Positions 16,107 to 23,931 of a DNA stretch of 64,000 bases are shown here, piece by piece. Below the pieces are notes generated by a model that was not told where the DNA came from, ran no database searches, and saw only the letters and a list, made by a program, of their open reading frames with translations. This DNA comes from Accumulibacter sp964420975. GTDB lineage: Bacteria; Pseudomonadota; Gammaproteobacteria; Burkholderiales; Rhodocyclaceae. The translations under genes and the position numbers were made by a program. Where the stretch lies: positions 1-64,000 of the forward strand of contig CAYQVH010000024.1 of NCBI GenBank assembly GCA_964420975.1, written 5' to 3'. Positions within the stretch are counted from its first letter, which is position 1; the number at the start of each line of letters is the position of its first letter.

Positions 16107-16235
16107 CGGGTGTCCTCGCCGACAAGGCCTGACTCTCTGGCGGACGAGGAAGCGTCCGATTCGACTTTCGATCGAGCTTTCGGCAGGCCATCGCGCGCAC
16201 GGCGTCTCGCCAAGGAACGGAAGGCGCGCCGGCAG

Positions 16236-17399
16236 TCAAGGGGGGCACAGGTCGACAAAATCCAGCGGCGGATGCGGCGAAAAGCCAAGACCACTCGTCT
16301 TGCCGATCGACAGTCGGCCGTTGTCGATCGTCGGCGGCAGACCGGTATCGTCGGCCAGCCACCCGCTGGTTGCCAGGCCGTGCGCCAGCCCGTTGTCGAG
16401 GGCGGCGGCGAGGTGCGCGGCCGCCCTCACTCCGCAAGCGCTGTCCATGGCGCTGGTGACGACGCACTCCACACCCGCGTCGGCGGCTTGGCGGGCCAGT
16501 GCCAGCGCTGGCAGTACGCCGCCGCAGCGCGCTGGCTTGACGACCAAACGCCGGATGGCCCTCGTTGCCAGCAGTTGCGCGACGTCGAGACTGGCTGCCG
16601 ATTCGTCTACCGCGATCGCCAGGGCAGTCGTCGCTTGAAGTCGTTGCAAGGCAGCGAGGTGTGGCCTCGCCAAAGGTTCCTCGACCATCTCGACCGGGAA
16701 TTCCGAACAAGCGCGCACGAAAATGGCGGCGTCGTCGACGCTCCAGGCGCGGTTGGCGTCGAAGCGCAAGCTAACACCTGTTGGCAGGAGCACGGCAATC
16801 TGACGAAGCCGCGCGACTTCCTGGCTGACCGCAAGCAGACCGACCTTCAGCTTGCAGACGCGAAATCCTGCGCCCAACGCGGCGAGCAGGGCGTCGTCGG
16901 AAACGTGGCAGAGGCTACCCAGCGCCGCGTTGACGAGGACCGAGGAACGATCTCGGGAAGTGGGTAGGGGCTCCGTTTCGGGTGACGCCCCGAGCAGATC
17001 GGCCAGTGAGCTGGCAGACGCTTGTCCGAGCAGGTCGAGCAGCGCCGTTTCGACGGCGCAGCGGGCGGCCGGCGCGGCGTCATCGGAGGCGCGTGCCAGG
17101 TGGGCGAGCGCCTCGCCGGCCGAACGTCCCATCAGGCGCTGTGCATGACGGCAGAGCGCTGCTTGCGCCGCGGCAGCGGTTTCCGTGCCGCTTGCCGGCA
17201 GGGGTGCGCAATCGCCGTAGCCGCTGCACCCCTCGTCGGTGTCGACACGCAGCACCCAACCCTCACGGGACGAGCAGTCACCGCCTGCCGTCCGCCATGA
17301 GCTGCGCAGGGGCAGACGGTAGCGGTGTACCCGGGTCGCGACAATACGGGTCACGGTCGATCCGGCGACACGCAGCGAGGAGTCAGCTTGCGGCGTCAA
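16236..17399 (-). CDS. menC: o-Succinylbenzoate synthase (MenC-type enolase)
   Basis: An enolase-superfamily enzyme of about 387 residues. The catalytic set for OSB synthase is in place: K183-x-K185 (CKLKVG), metal ligands D214 (RFDANRAW), E240/E241 (VEEPL) and D265 (AVDES), and K288 (VVKPA). This family overlaps with dipeptide epimerases and N-succinylamino-acid racemases, so sequence alone would not settle the substrate. The MenB-type gene ending 9 nt upstream makes MenC the best call. The start is probably TTG 17399, or a GTG at codon 16. No menD, menF, menE or menA is in view. Confidence 0.75.
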   Translation of the reverse strand: MTPQADSSLRVAGSTVTRIVATRVHRYRLPLRSSWRTAGGDCSSREGWVLRVDTDEGCSGYGDCAPLPASGTETAAAAQAALCRHAQRLMGRSAGEALAHLARASDDAAPAARCAVETALLDLLGQASASSLADLLGASPETEPLPTSRDRSSVLVNAALGSLCHVSDDALLAALGAGFRVCKLKVGLLAVSQEVARLRQIAVLLPTGVSLRFDANRAWSVDDAAIFVRACSEFPVEMVEEPLARPHLAALQRLQATTALAIAVDESAASLDVAQLLATRAIRRLVVKPARCGGVLPALALARQAADAGVECVVTSAMDSACGVRAAAHLAAALDNGLAHGLATSGWLADDTGLPPTIDNGRLSIGKTSGLGFSPHPPLDFVDLCPP

Positions 17400-17408
17400 C
17401 GCGACGGT

Positions 17409-18248
17409 TCAAGGGCGGCGACGGAAACGCGAGTAGTCAGGGGCTCGTTTTTCCAGCCAGGCGTTACGGCCTTCCTGGCCTTCTTCCGTCATGTAGAACA
17501 GTCCGGTCGCGTTGCCGGCGAGTTCCTGGATGCCGGCGAGTCCGTCGCTGTCGGCGTTGAAACCAGCCTTGATCATGCGCAGCGCCATCGGCGACAGTTG
17601 CAGCATTTCGCGGCACCAGCGCACGGTTTCCTCCTCCAGTTCGGCGAGCGGAACCACCGCGTTGACGAGACCCATGGCTAACGCCTGAGCGGCGTCGTAT
17701 TGCCGGCAGAGGAGCCAGACTTCCTTGGCTCGCTTGAGACCGATGGTGCGCGCCATGAGGCCGGCGCCGAGTCCGGCATCGAAGCTGCCGACACGGGGCC
17801 CCGTCTGTCCGAAGCGCGCGTTGTCGGCGGCTATCGTCAGGTCACAAACCAAATGGAGAACGTGTCCGCCACCAATGGCGTAGCCGGCGACCATCGCCAC
17901 GACCGGCTTCGGGCAGCGGCGAATCTGCATTTGCAAGTCGAGAACGTTCAGGTGGGGGACGCCCGCTGCGTCGTGATAGCCACCGTCGTCGCCGCGCACG
18001 GTCTGGTCTCCACCGGAACAGAACGCTTGGTCGCCAGCGCCGGTCAACACGACGACTCCGATCTCGGCGTCGAACTGTGCGCGATGCAGGGCGTCTATCA
18101 TCTGTTGAATCGTTTCCGGTCGAAAGGCATTGCGCCGCTCTGGCCGATTGATGACAATGCGCCCGATGCCGTCGGCCGCATCGTAAAGGATGTCGGTATA
18201 GGGGAGACTGCCAGGATGAGGTTTCCAGTCAAGGGCGGGACGGATCAT
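17409..18248 (-). CDS. menB: 1,4-Dihydroxy-2-naphthoyl-CoA synthase
   Basis: A 279-residue crotonase-fold enzyme that cyclises o-succinylbenzoyl-CoA in menaquinone synthesis. MenB hallmarks are 'AFCSGGDQTVRG', 'YAIGGGHVLHLVCDLTIAADNARFGQTGPRVGSFDAG', 'WLLCRQYDAAQALAMGLVN' and the C-terminal 'NATGLFYMTEEGQEGRNAWLEKRAPDYS'. The related BadI (2-ketocyclohexanecarboxyl-CoA hydrolase) is the main alternative, but the C-terminal block and the adjacent menC favour MenB. It is first in a two-gene minus-strand operon and divergent from the 18368 signalling block. Confidence 0.88.
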   Translation of the reverse strand: MIRPALDWKPHPGSLPYTDILYDAADGIGRIVINRPERRNAFRPETIQQMIDALHRAQFDAEIGVVVLTGAGDQAFCSGGDQTVRGDDGGYHDAAGVPHLNVLDLQMQIRRCPKPVVAMVAGYAIGGGHVLHLVCDLTIAADNARFGQTGPRVGSFDAGLGAGLMARTIGLKRAKEVWLLCRQYDAAQALAMGLVNAVVPLAELEEETVRWCREMLQLSPMALRMIKAGFNADSDGLAGIQELAGNATGLFYMTEEGQEGRNAWLEKRAPDYSRFRRRP

Positions 18249-18367
18249 TCGAAGGCTATCCTGAGAACCGGGGTGGGACGCAGTATAGCCGCTGGGCTTG
18301 TTGAACGGACGACAGGTCCGGGCGGCGGCGAACGTCGACGCCGGCGACGGCGACGAGGGAGGGCGAG

Positions 18368-18568
18368 ATGCAGCGCAGAATTCTCACGGGCGATCGGCTG
18401 ATTGCCGCCTTTCTGCTGGGGTGCTCCCTGTTCAACTATCCCTTGCTGGCGATCTTCGATCGCAGCGCTGAAATTTTTGATTTGCCGTTGCTTTACGTCT
18501 ATGTCTTTGCGGCCTGGGCGCTGGTCATCGGACTGATGGCGGCGGCCGTCGAGCGACGAGGCTCGTAG
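18368..18568 (+). CDS. Small two-helix membrane protein before symporter-kinase
   Basis: A 66-residue protein with two predicted membrane helices (about residues 10-30 and 40-60) joined by a short loop (DRSAEIFDLP) and a basic end. GGAGGG lies just upstream of the ATG. It ends 9 nt before the symporter-kinase gene. Small membrane proteins commonly precede Na+/solute symporters (for example DUF485/YjcH before ActP), so an accessory subunit role is plausible. I do not see the DUF485 signature itself. Confidence 0.7.
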   Translation: MQRRILTGDRLIAAFLLGCSLFNYPLLAIFDRSAEIFDLPLLYVYVFAAWALVIGLMAAAVERRGS

Positions 18569-18577
18569 GCCAGAACC

Positions 18578-21334
18578 ATGCTCGAAGCCCCGGTCGTCGT
18601 CGCCGTATCGCTGGCTTACCTCGGGTTGTTGTTCGCGGTGGCGTGGTGGGCCGACCGCTCGGCCGATCGTGGTCGCTCGCTGATCGCCAATCCGACCATT
18701 TACGCGCTGTCGATGGCGGTCTACTGCACGACCTGGACGTTCTACGGCAGCGTCGGGCGAGCCGCCGTGTCAGGAATCGGTTTCCTCCCCGTTTATCTCG
18801 GGCCGACGTTGGTGATGGCCCTTGGCTGGCTGCTGCTGCTGAAGATGATCCGCATTGCCAAGGCGAACCGCATCACGTCGATCGCCGACTTCATTTCGTC
18901 GCGTTACGGCAAGAGCCACCTCCTGGGTGGCCTGGTGACGATCATCGCCGTTATCGGCATCATCCCTTACATTGCCTTGCAGCTGAAGGCAATCTCGGCG
19001 TCGGTCAGTCTGTTGTTGGCGTATCCGGAAATCGTCATGCCCGGGCGTAGCGCGACGACGTCGATCGCCGCCGACATGAGCTTCTATATAGCGCTGATCC
19101 TGGCGGCGTTCACGATTGTTTTCGGTACCCGACACCTTGACGCTACGGAACGTCACGAGGGCATGGTGGCAGCGATCGCGCTCGAGTCGGTGGTCAAACT
19201 GGTGGCCTTCGTTGCCGTCGGAGTGTTTGTCGCTTACGGCATCTTCGATGGCCTTGGCGATATTTTCGAGCACGTCGTCGTCGACCCGGCGATGAGTCCT
19301 TTGATCCGCGCGATTCCCTCCGGACAGGGCTATACGGGCTGGTTTTCGCTGGTCGTCTTGTCGGGGCTGGCGGTGCTCTTTTTACCGCGCCAGTTTCAAG
19401 TCGCCGTCGTCGAGAACGTCAACGACGCGCATCTGAAGCGGGCGGCCTGGCTGTTTCCGCTCTATCTCCTGCTGATCAACCTCTTCGTCTTGCCGATCGC
19501 GCTCGGTGGTCTGCTCCACTTCGCGGGCCAGGCGGTGGACGCCGATACCTTCGTCCTCACCTTGCCCATGGCCGAAAAGCAGGAAGGCTTGGCGCTGCTG
19601 GTTTTCATTGGCGGGTTGTCGGCCGGTACCGGGATGGTCATCGTCGAAACGATCGCCCTGTCGACCATGGTCTGCAACGATCTTGTGATGCCGCTGCTGC
19701 TGCGTCATGGTCGGCGGTCGCTGGCTGGGGCGAAGGACTTGTCGGGCCTGTTGCTGGCGATCCGGCGCGGTGCCATCGTCTGCATCCTCCTTCTCGGCTA
19801 TCTGTACTTTCGGCTGGCCGGCGAAGCGTACGCGCTGGTCGCAATTGGGCTGATCAGTTTTTCGGCGGTGGCGCAGTTCGCGCCGGCGATGATTGGCGGC
19901 ATGTACTGGCGTGGCGGTACGCGCGGTGGGGCTCTGGCCGGACTGAGCGCGGGGTTTCTCGTCTGGGGGTACACGCTCCTGCTGCCGTCGTTCGCCAAGT
20001 CGGATTGGCTGCCGTCGACGTTTCTGACACAAGGCTTGTTCGGTCTTGAACTCCTTCGTCCGCAGCAGCTCTTTGGTCTTACCGGCCTGGACGAAATCTC
20101 GCATTGCCTGTTCTGGAGCCTGTTTGCCAATGTCGGTGCCTACCTCGTAGTGTCGCTGTTGCGCCCGCCGATGGTCGCCGAAGCAACCCAAGCGACGGTG
20201 TTCGTCGACGCGCTGAAGGAAACCGGTCCGGTAGGCGCCGCCTTTTGGCGCGGCCGAGCCAAGGTTAGCGACCTCGAAAATCTGGTCGGGCGTTTCCTGG
20301 GTCCGGCGCGCGCGCAATCGGCGTTCGCTGCCTACGCGCGCCGGCACAATCGTGGCAAAACGGGGACGCCGGAAGCCGATGCGCAGCTTGTGCAGTTTGC
20401 CGAGTCGTTGCTCGCCGGTGCTATCGGAAGCGCGTCGGCGCGGGTCATGGTTGCTTCGGTGGCCAAGGAAGAGCCGTTGAGCATCGACGAGGTGATGCAC
20501 ATCCTCGACGAGGCGTCGCAGCTGCGGACGTATAGCCGTGAGCTCGAGCGCAAGTCACGCGAACTCACGGCAGCGACGCTGGAGTTGAAGGAAGCCAACG
20601 AGCGTCTGCAGGAACTCGATCGCGTCAAGGACGACATCATGTCGTCGGTGACTCATGAATTGCGTACGCCGTTGACGTCGATCCGGGCGTTTTCCGAGTT
20701 GCTGCGCGACGATCCCAAGATGCACCTCGCCGATCGGGAGCGCTTTCTCGGCCTGATCGTCAGCGAGACCGAGCGACTGACGCGCCTGATCAATCAAACG
20801 CTCGACCTGGCCAAGATCGAGTCGGGAAGGGCCGACTGGAATGGTTGTGAACTCGACCTCAAGGACGTCATCGAGCAGTCGCTGGCGGCGACCAGTCAGC
20901 TCTTTCGCGAGAAGGAAGCAGAGGTCAGTCTTGAACTCCCGGACGACTTGCCGCCCATTCTGGCCGATCGCGATCGACTGATTCAGGTCATGCTGAATCT
21001 GCTGTCGAATGCCGTCAAGTTCCTTCCGCCCGGGTCGGGCCGGATCGAAGTCAGGCTGTGCCTGCTCGCCGACGGTCTCGAGGTGAGCGTGGCCGACAAC
21101 GGGCCAGGAATTCGCCCTGCGGATCAGGAACTGATCTTCGAGAAGTTTCGCCAAGTGGGCGACACGATGACGGCCAAGCCCTCGGGTACCGGCCTCGGCT
21201 TGCCGATCAGCCGTCGCATCGTCGAACATTTCGGTGGTAGGCTGTGGGTGGAAAGCGTGCTTGGGGAGGGGGCCACATTTCGTTTTACCTTGCCGTTCGC
21301 TGCTGGGCAGTCGACGGTACAGGCGGCGGCGTAG
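18578..21334 (+). CDS. Na+/solute symporter-histidine kinase fusion, CrbS-like
   Basis: A 918-residue membrane sensor kinase. Residues 1 to about 500 form an SSS-family transporter domain with about 13 hydrophobic segments ('YALSMAVYCTTWTFYGSVGRA', 'FLPRQFQVAVVENV', 'QFAPAMIGGMYWRGGTRGGA'). A linker and a coiled coil (about 625-680) follow. The HisKA domain has phospho-acceptor His693 in 'VTHELRTPLTSIRAF'. The ATPase domain has the N-box 'NLLSNAVKF', 'DNGPGIRPAD' and 'GTGLGLPISRRIVEHFGG'. CrbS and CbrA share this layout; CrbS controls acetate use. The lone receiver 35 nt downstream is the likely partner. The substrate is inferred, not shown. Confidence 0.9.
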   Translation: MLEAPVVVAVSLAYLGLLFAVAWWADRSADRGRSLIANPTIYALSMAVYCTTWTFYGSVGRAAVSGIGFLPVYLGPTLVMALGWLLLLKMIRIAKANRITSIADFISSRYGKSHLLGGLVTIIAVIGIIPYIALQLKAISASVSLLLAYPEIVMPGRSATTSIAADMSFYIALILAAFTIVFGTRHLDATERHEGMVAAIALESVVKLVAFVAVGVFVAYGIFDGLGDIFEHVVVDPAMSPLIRAIPSGQGYTGWFSLVVLSGLAVLFLPRQFQVAVVENVNDAHLKRAAWLFPLYLLLINLFVLPIALGGLLHFAGQAVDADTFVLTLPMAEKQEGLALLVFIGGLSAGTGMVIVETIALSTMVCNDLVMPLLLRHGRRSLAGAKDLSGLLLAIRRGAIVCILLLGYLYFRLAGEAYALVAIGLISFSAVAQFAPAMIGGMYWRGGTRGGALAGLSAGFLVWGYTLLLPSFAKSDWLPSTFLTQGLFGLELLRPQQLFGLTGLDEISHCLFWSLFANVGAYLVVSLLRPPMVAEATQATVFVDALKETGPVGAAFWRGRAKVSDLENLVGRFLGPARAQSAFAAYARRHNRGKTGTPEADAQLVQFAESLLAGAIGSASARVMVASVAKEEPLSIDEVMHILDEASQLRTYSRELERKSRELTAATLELKEANERLQELDRVKDDIMSSVTHELRTPLTSIRAFSELLRDDPKMHLADRERFLGLIVSETERLTRLINQTLDLAKIESGRADWNGCELDLKDVIEQSLAATSQLFREKEAEVSLELPDDLPPILADRDRLIQVMLNLLSNAVKFLPPGSGRIEVRLCLLADGLEVSVADNGPGIRPADQELIFEKFRQVGDTMTAKPSGTGLGLPISRRIVEHFGGRLWVESVLGEGATFRFTLPFAAGQSTVQAAA

Positions 21335-21369
21335 GGTGCAGGGTGTTTGATTGAGGATCGGAGGGTTGG

Positions 21370-21738
21370 ATGAGCAAGAGAATACTGATTGCCGATGACG
21401 AGCAAAATATTGTCATCTCGATCGAGTTTCTGCTGCGCCGCGAGGGTTTCGAGGTGATGGTGGCGAATGATGGGGAGGAAGCGTTGGCCAGTGTGCGGGC
21501 GCAGAAACCGGACCTCGTGCTGCTGGACGTAATGATGCCCAAGATGAACGGCTTCGACGTCTGCCAGGCGGTTCGTGCCGACCCCGATCTTGCGGCGACG
21601 CGTATCCTGATGTTGACTGCAAAAGGGCGGGATACAGAAGTCAGCAAGGGGCTGGGACTGGGGGCAGACGGCTATATGACGAAGCCTTTCTCGACCAAAG
21701 AGCTGCTTTCCGAGGTACGCAAGCTGCTCGAGGCGTAG
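21370..21738 (+). CDS. Single-domain response regulator
   Basis: A 122-residue CheY-like receiver with no output domain. The acidic pocket is 'IADDEQN' near the N-terminus, the phospho-acceptor Asp is in 'DLVLLDVMMPKMNGFDV', the conserved Thr is in 'RILMLTAKGRD', and the Lys is in 'GYMTKPFSTKELL'. GGAGGG precedes the ATG. It lies between the symporter-kinase and the membrane exonuclease gene, whose ATG follows its stop codon with no gap. With no DNA-binding domain it probably acts by protein contact or phosphorelay. Vibrio/Pseudomonas CrbR, by contrast, has a LuxR-type output. Confidence 0.92.
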   Translation: MSKRILIADDEQNIVISIEFLLRREGFEVMVANDGEEALASVRAQKPDLVLLDVMMPKMNGFDVCQAVRADPDLAATRILMLTAKGRDTEVSKGLGLGADGYMTKPFSTKELLSEVRKLLEA

Positions 21739-23931
21739 ATGCGCAACGCTCGCAAGCTCGCGCTCGCAGCAACTGGACTGTGCCTGTTCGTCCTCGTTCT
21801 GGTTGCTACCGCAGCGGGGGTCATGCTCATCAGCGAGGGCGGTGCCGGTAGCGGCGGCCGCTCGCCCGAGGAGCGGGTAGCCATGCTTGCCGTGCTCGTG
21901 TTTGCCGGTTGCGCTTTGGGTTGCTTCGTGCTGATTCGGCTGTACGGTCTCTACGTCAGCGCGCCGCTGCGGATGGCGGAAGAGTTGTCGGCGATGGTCT
22001 CCCATGGTCGCTTGCGGCTTGTTGAGGAAGGGTCGAGCGAGCTGCAGCTCCTGGCGCGGGCGGTCAACCAGCTGCTCGCTGTGCGCGACACGCTCGAGAC
22101 GGACGTCGCCGAGCGCGTCCGTGAGGCACGCGCCTCCCTCGAAGAGGAGCGCAGTCGTCTCGCGGCGTTGATGGCCGACCTCAGCCAGAGCGTCGTCGTC
22201 TGTAATCTTGATGGTCGCGTCCTGCTTTACAACCAGCGCGCAAAACAGGACCTTTCGGGCTCTGCCGACGGTAGCACGCTCGGTCTCGGGCGCTCGATCT
22301 ATACGGTTTTTGATCGTGCGCTGATCGAACACGCCTTGGAGCGCCTGCAACAGGCCAGTCGCGAACTGGCTGCACGCGGCGAGGCGAAGATGCTGCTGGG
22401 TTCGGTGCCGCTGGTCACGGCGACGCCGTCCGGACGCCTGCTGCGCGCCCAACTTTCACCGGTACTGGGTAGCGCAGGACAGCCGCACACGGCCCGCGTC
22501 GGCGGCCTCGCAATCACCGGCTTCGTCCTTCTGCTGGATGACGTGACGACGAGCAACGAGCGGCAAGGACGACGCGACGCGCTGATCCAGTCCTTGATCG
22601 AGGGCGCGCGCGGACCTCTGGGCAGCATCCGGGCGGCCGCCGAAATGCTGTCCGACGTTTCCGACATGCCGCCGCGGCAGCGGGATCGGTTTCTGACCGT
22701 TATCCGCGACGAGGCGGGCGGGCTGTCCAGGCACCTGGAGAATGCGGCGGAAGCGTTTTCCAGTGATTTGCGCGAACGCTGGTTGCTCGAGGAAGTCCTT
22801 GGCAGCGAACTGCTCGACGTCGCGGCCCGACGTATCGCCGAGCCTCGCGCCAACGAACGCCGCGTTCTTGCCGTCAAGACGGAGAGCGTCGATGATGACC
22901 TCTGGTTGCGCGTAGACAGTTTTGGGCTGATGCAAGCCCTGCGTTATCTGGCCTTGCGCCTGCAGGACGAGTATCAAGTGCGCGAGGTGCGGCTGTCCGT
23001 GACGCGAGAAGGGCAGCTGGCGCAACTCGACCTGTCATGGCTGGGCACGTTCATGAACAACGAGACGGCAATGAGCTGGCTGCAGGATCCGATGGCGATC
23101 GGCGGTGATTCGTCGCCGTTGAGCGTCGTCGATGTCATCGACCGCTGCAGCGGTGAAATCTGGTTTCAGCGCGTCCGGGTTTCGCATCGCGCGATGTTCC
23201 GGATCATGCTGCCGGCTGCCGTCGCACCCAAAGACCTGCCGCGTGTCCTGGTCGCTGCGGACGATGAGGATCGACCCGAGTTCTATGATTTCGACCTCTT
23301 TCGCTGGTCGGCGGCCAGTCACGAACTCGACGATCGACCACTGCTGGAACTGTCGTACACCATCTTCGATACCGAGACCACCGGTCTTCAACCGTCGGCG
23401 GGCGACGAAATCATCCAGATCGGCGCCACGCGTATCGTCAATCGACGCCTCTTGCGTCACGAATGCTTCGATCAGTTGATCGACCCGCGGCGTCGCTTGT
23501 CGCCGCAGTCGATCGAAGTCCATGGCATCACTCAGGATCTGCTCAACGGGCAGCCGACGATCGAAACCGTGTTGCCACAGTTTCGAGCGTTTTGTGCGGA
23601 TACCATTCTCGTTGGCCACAACGCGGCTTTCGACATGCGTTTTCTGCAGCTCAAGGAGCAATCAACGGGCGTCCGCTTTGACCAGCCGGTGCTCGATACG
23701 CTGCTGTTGGCGGCGGTCCTGCATCCGAACCAGAAGTCGCATCGGCTCGAGGCGATCGCCGAGCGGCTCGGGGTGTCCGTTTTCGGGCGCCACACGGCTC
23801 TGGGTGACGCGATGGTGACCGGCGAAGTGTTTCTCAAGATGCTGCCCTTGTTGGCGGAGATGGGGATCAAGACGCTGCGTCAGGCCCGTGAAGCCAGCGA
23901 GAAGACCTACCATGCTCGGCTCCAGTACTAA
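21739..23931 (+). CDS. Membrane pseudo-histidine kinase fused to DEDDh exonuclease
   Basis: A 730-residue fusion. Two N-terminal membrane helices (about 8-30 and 48-70) are followed by a HAMP/coiled-coil region and a PAS-like segment ('LMADLSQSVVVCNLDGRVLLYNQRAKQDL'). A DHp-like helix reads 'LIEGARGPLGSIRAAAEML', where the H-box histidine is missing. A weak ATPase-like region lacks the N and G boxes. Residues about 540-705 form an intact DnaQ-type 3'-5' exonuclease: D544 and E546 in 'IFDTETTG', Asp in 'HNAAFDMRF', H685-x4-D690 in 'GRHTALGDAM'. The nuclease should work; the kinase should not. Its start abuts the receiver stop, and the next gene begins inside its end. Confidence 0.88.
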   Translation: MRNARKLALAATGLCLFVLVLVATAAGVMLISEGGAGSGGRSPEERVAMLAVLVFAGCALGCFVLIRLYGLYVSAPLRMAEELSAMVSHGRLRLVEEGSSELQLLARAVNQLLAVRDTLETDVAERVREARASLEEERSRLAALMADLSQSVVVCNLDGRVLLYNQRAKQDLSGSADGSTLGLGRSIYTVFDRALIEHALERLQQASRELAARGEAKMLLGSVPLVTATPSGRLLRAQLSPVLGSAGQPHTARVGGLAITGFVLLLDDVTTSNERQGRRDALIQSLIEGARGPLGSIRAAAEMLSDVSDMPPRQRDRFLTVIRDEAGGLSRHLENAAEAFSSDLRERWLLEEVLGSELLDVAARRIAEPRANERRVLAVKTESVDDDLWLRVDSFGLMQALRYLALRLQDEYQVREVRLSVTREGQLAQLDLSWLGTFMNNETAMSWLQDPMAIGGDSSPLSVVDVIDRCSGEIWFQRVRVSHRAMFRIMLPAAVAPKDLPRVLVAADDEDRPEFYDFDLFRWSAASHELDDRPLLELSYTIFDTETTGLQPSAGDEIIQIGATRIVNRRLLRHECFDQLIDPRRRLSPQSIEVHGITQDLLNGQPTIETVLPQFRAFCADTILVGHNAAFDMRFLQLKEQSTGVRFDQPVLDTLLLAAVLHPNQKSHRLEAIAERLGVSVFGRHTALGDAMVTGEVFLKMLPLLAEMGIKTLRQAREASEKTYHARLQY

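Noticed and set aside
21124..22452. 442-codon minus-strand open frame across the receiver and exonuclease genes
   Set aside because: Covers parts of three real plus-strand genes and has low-complexity composition.
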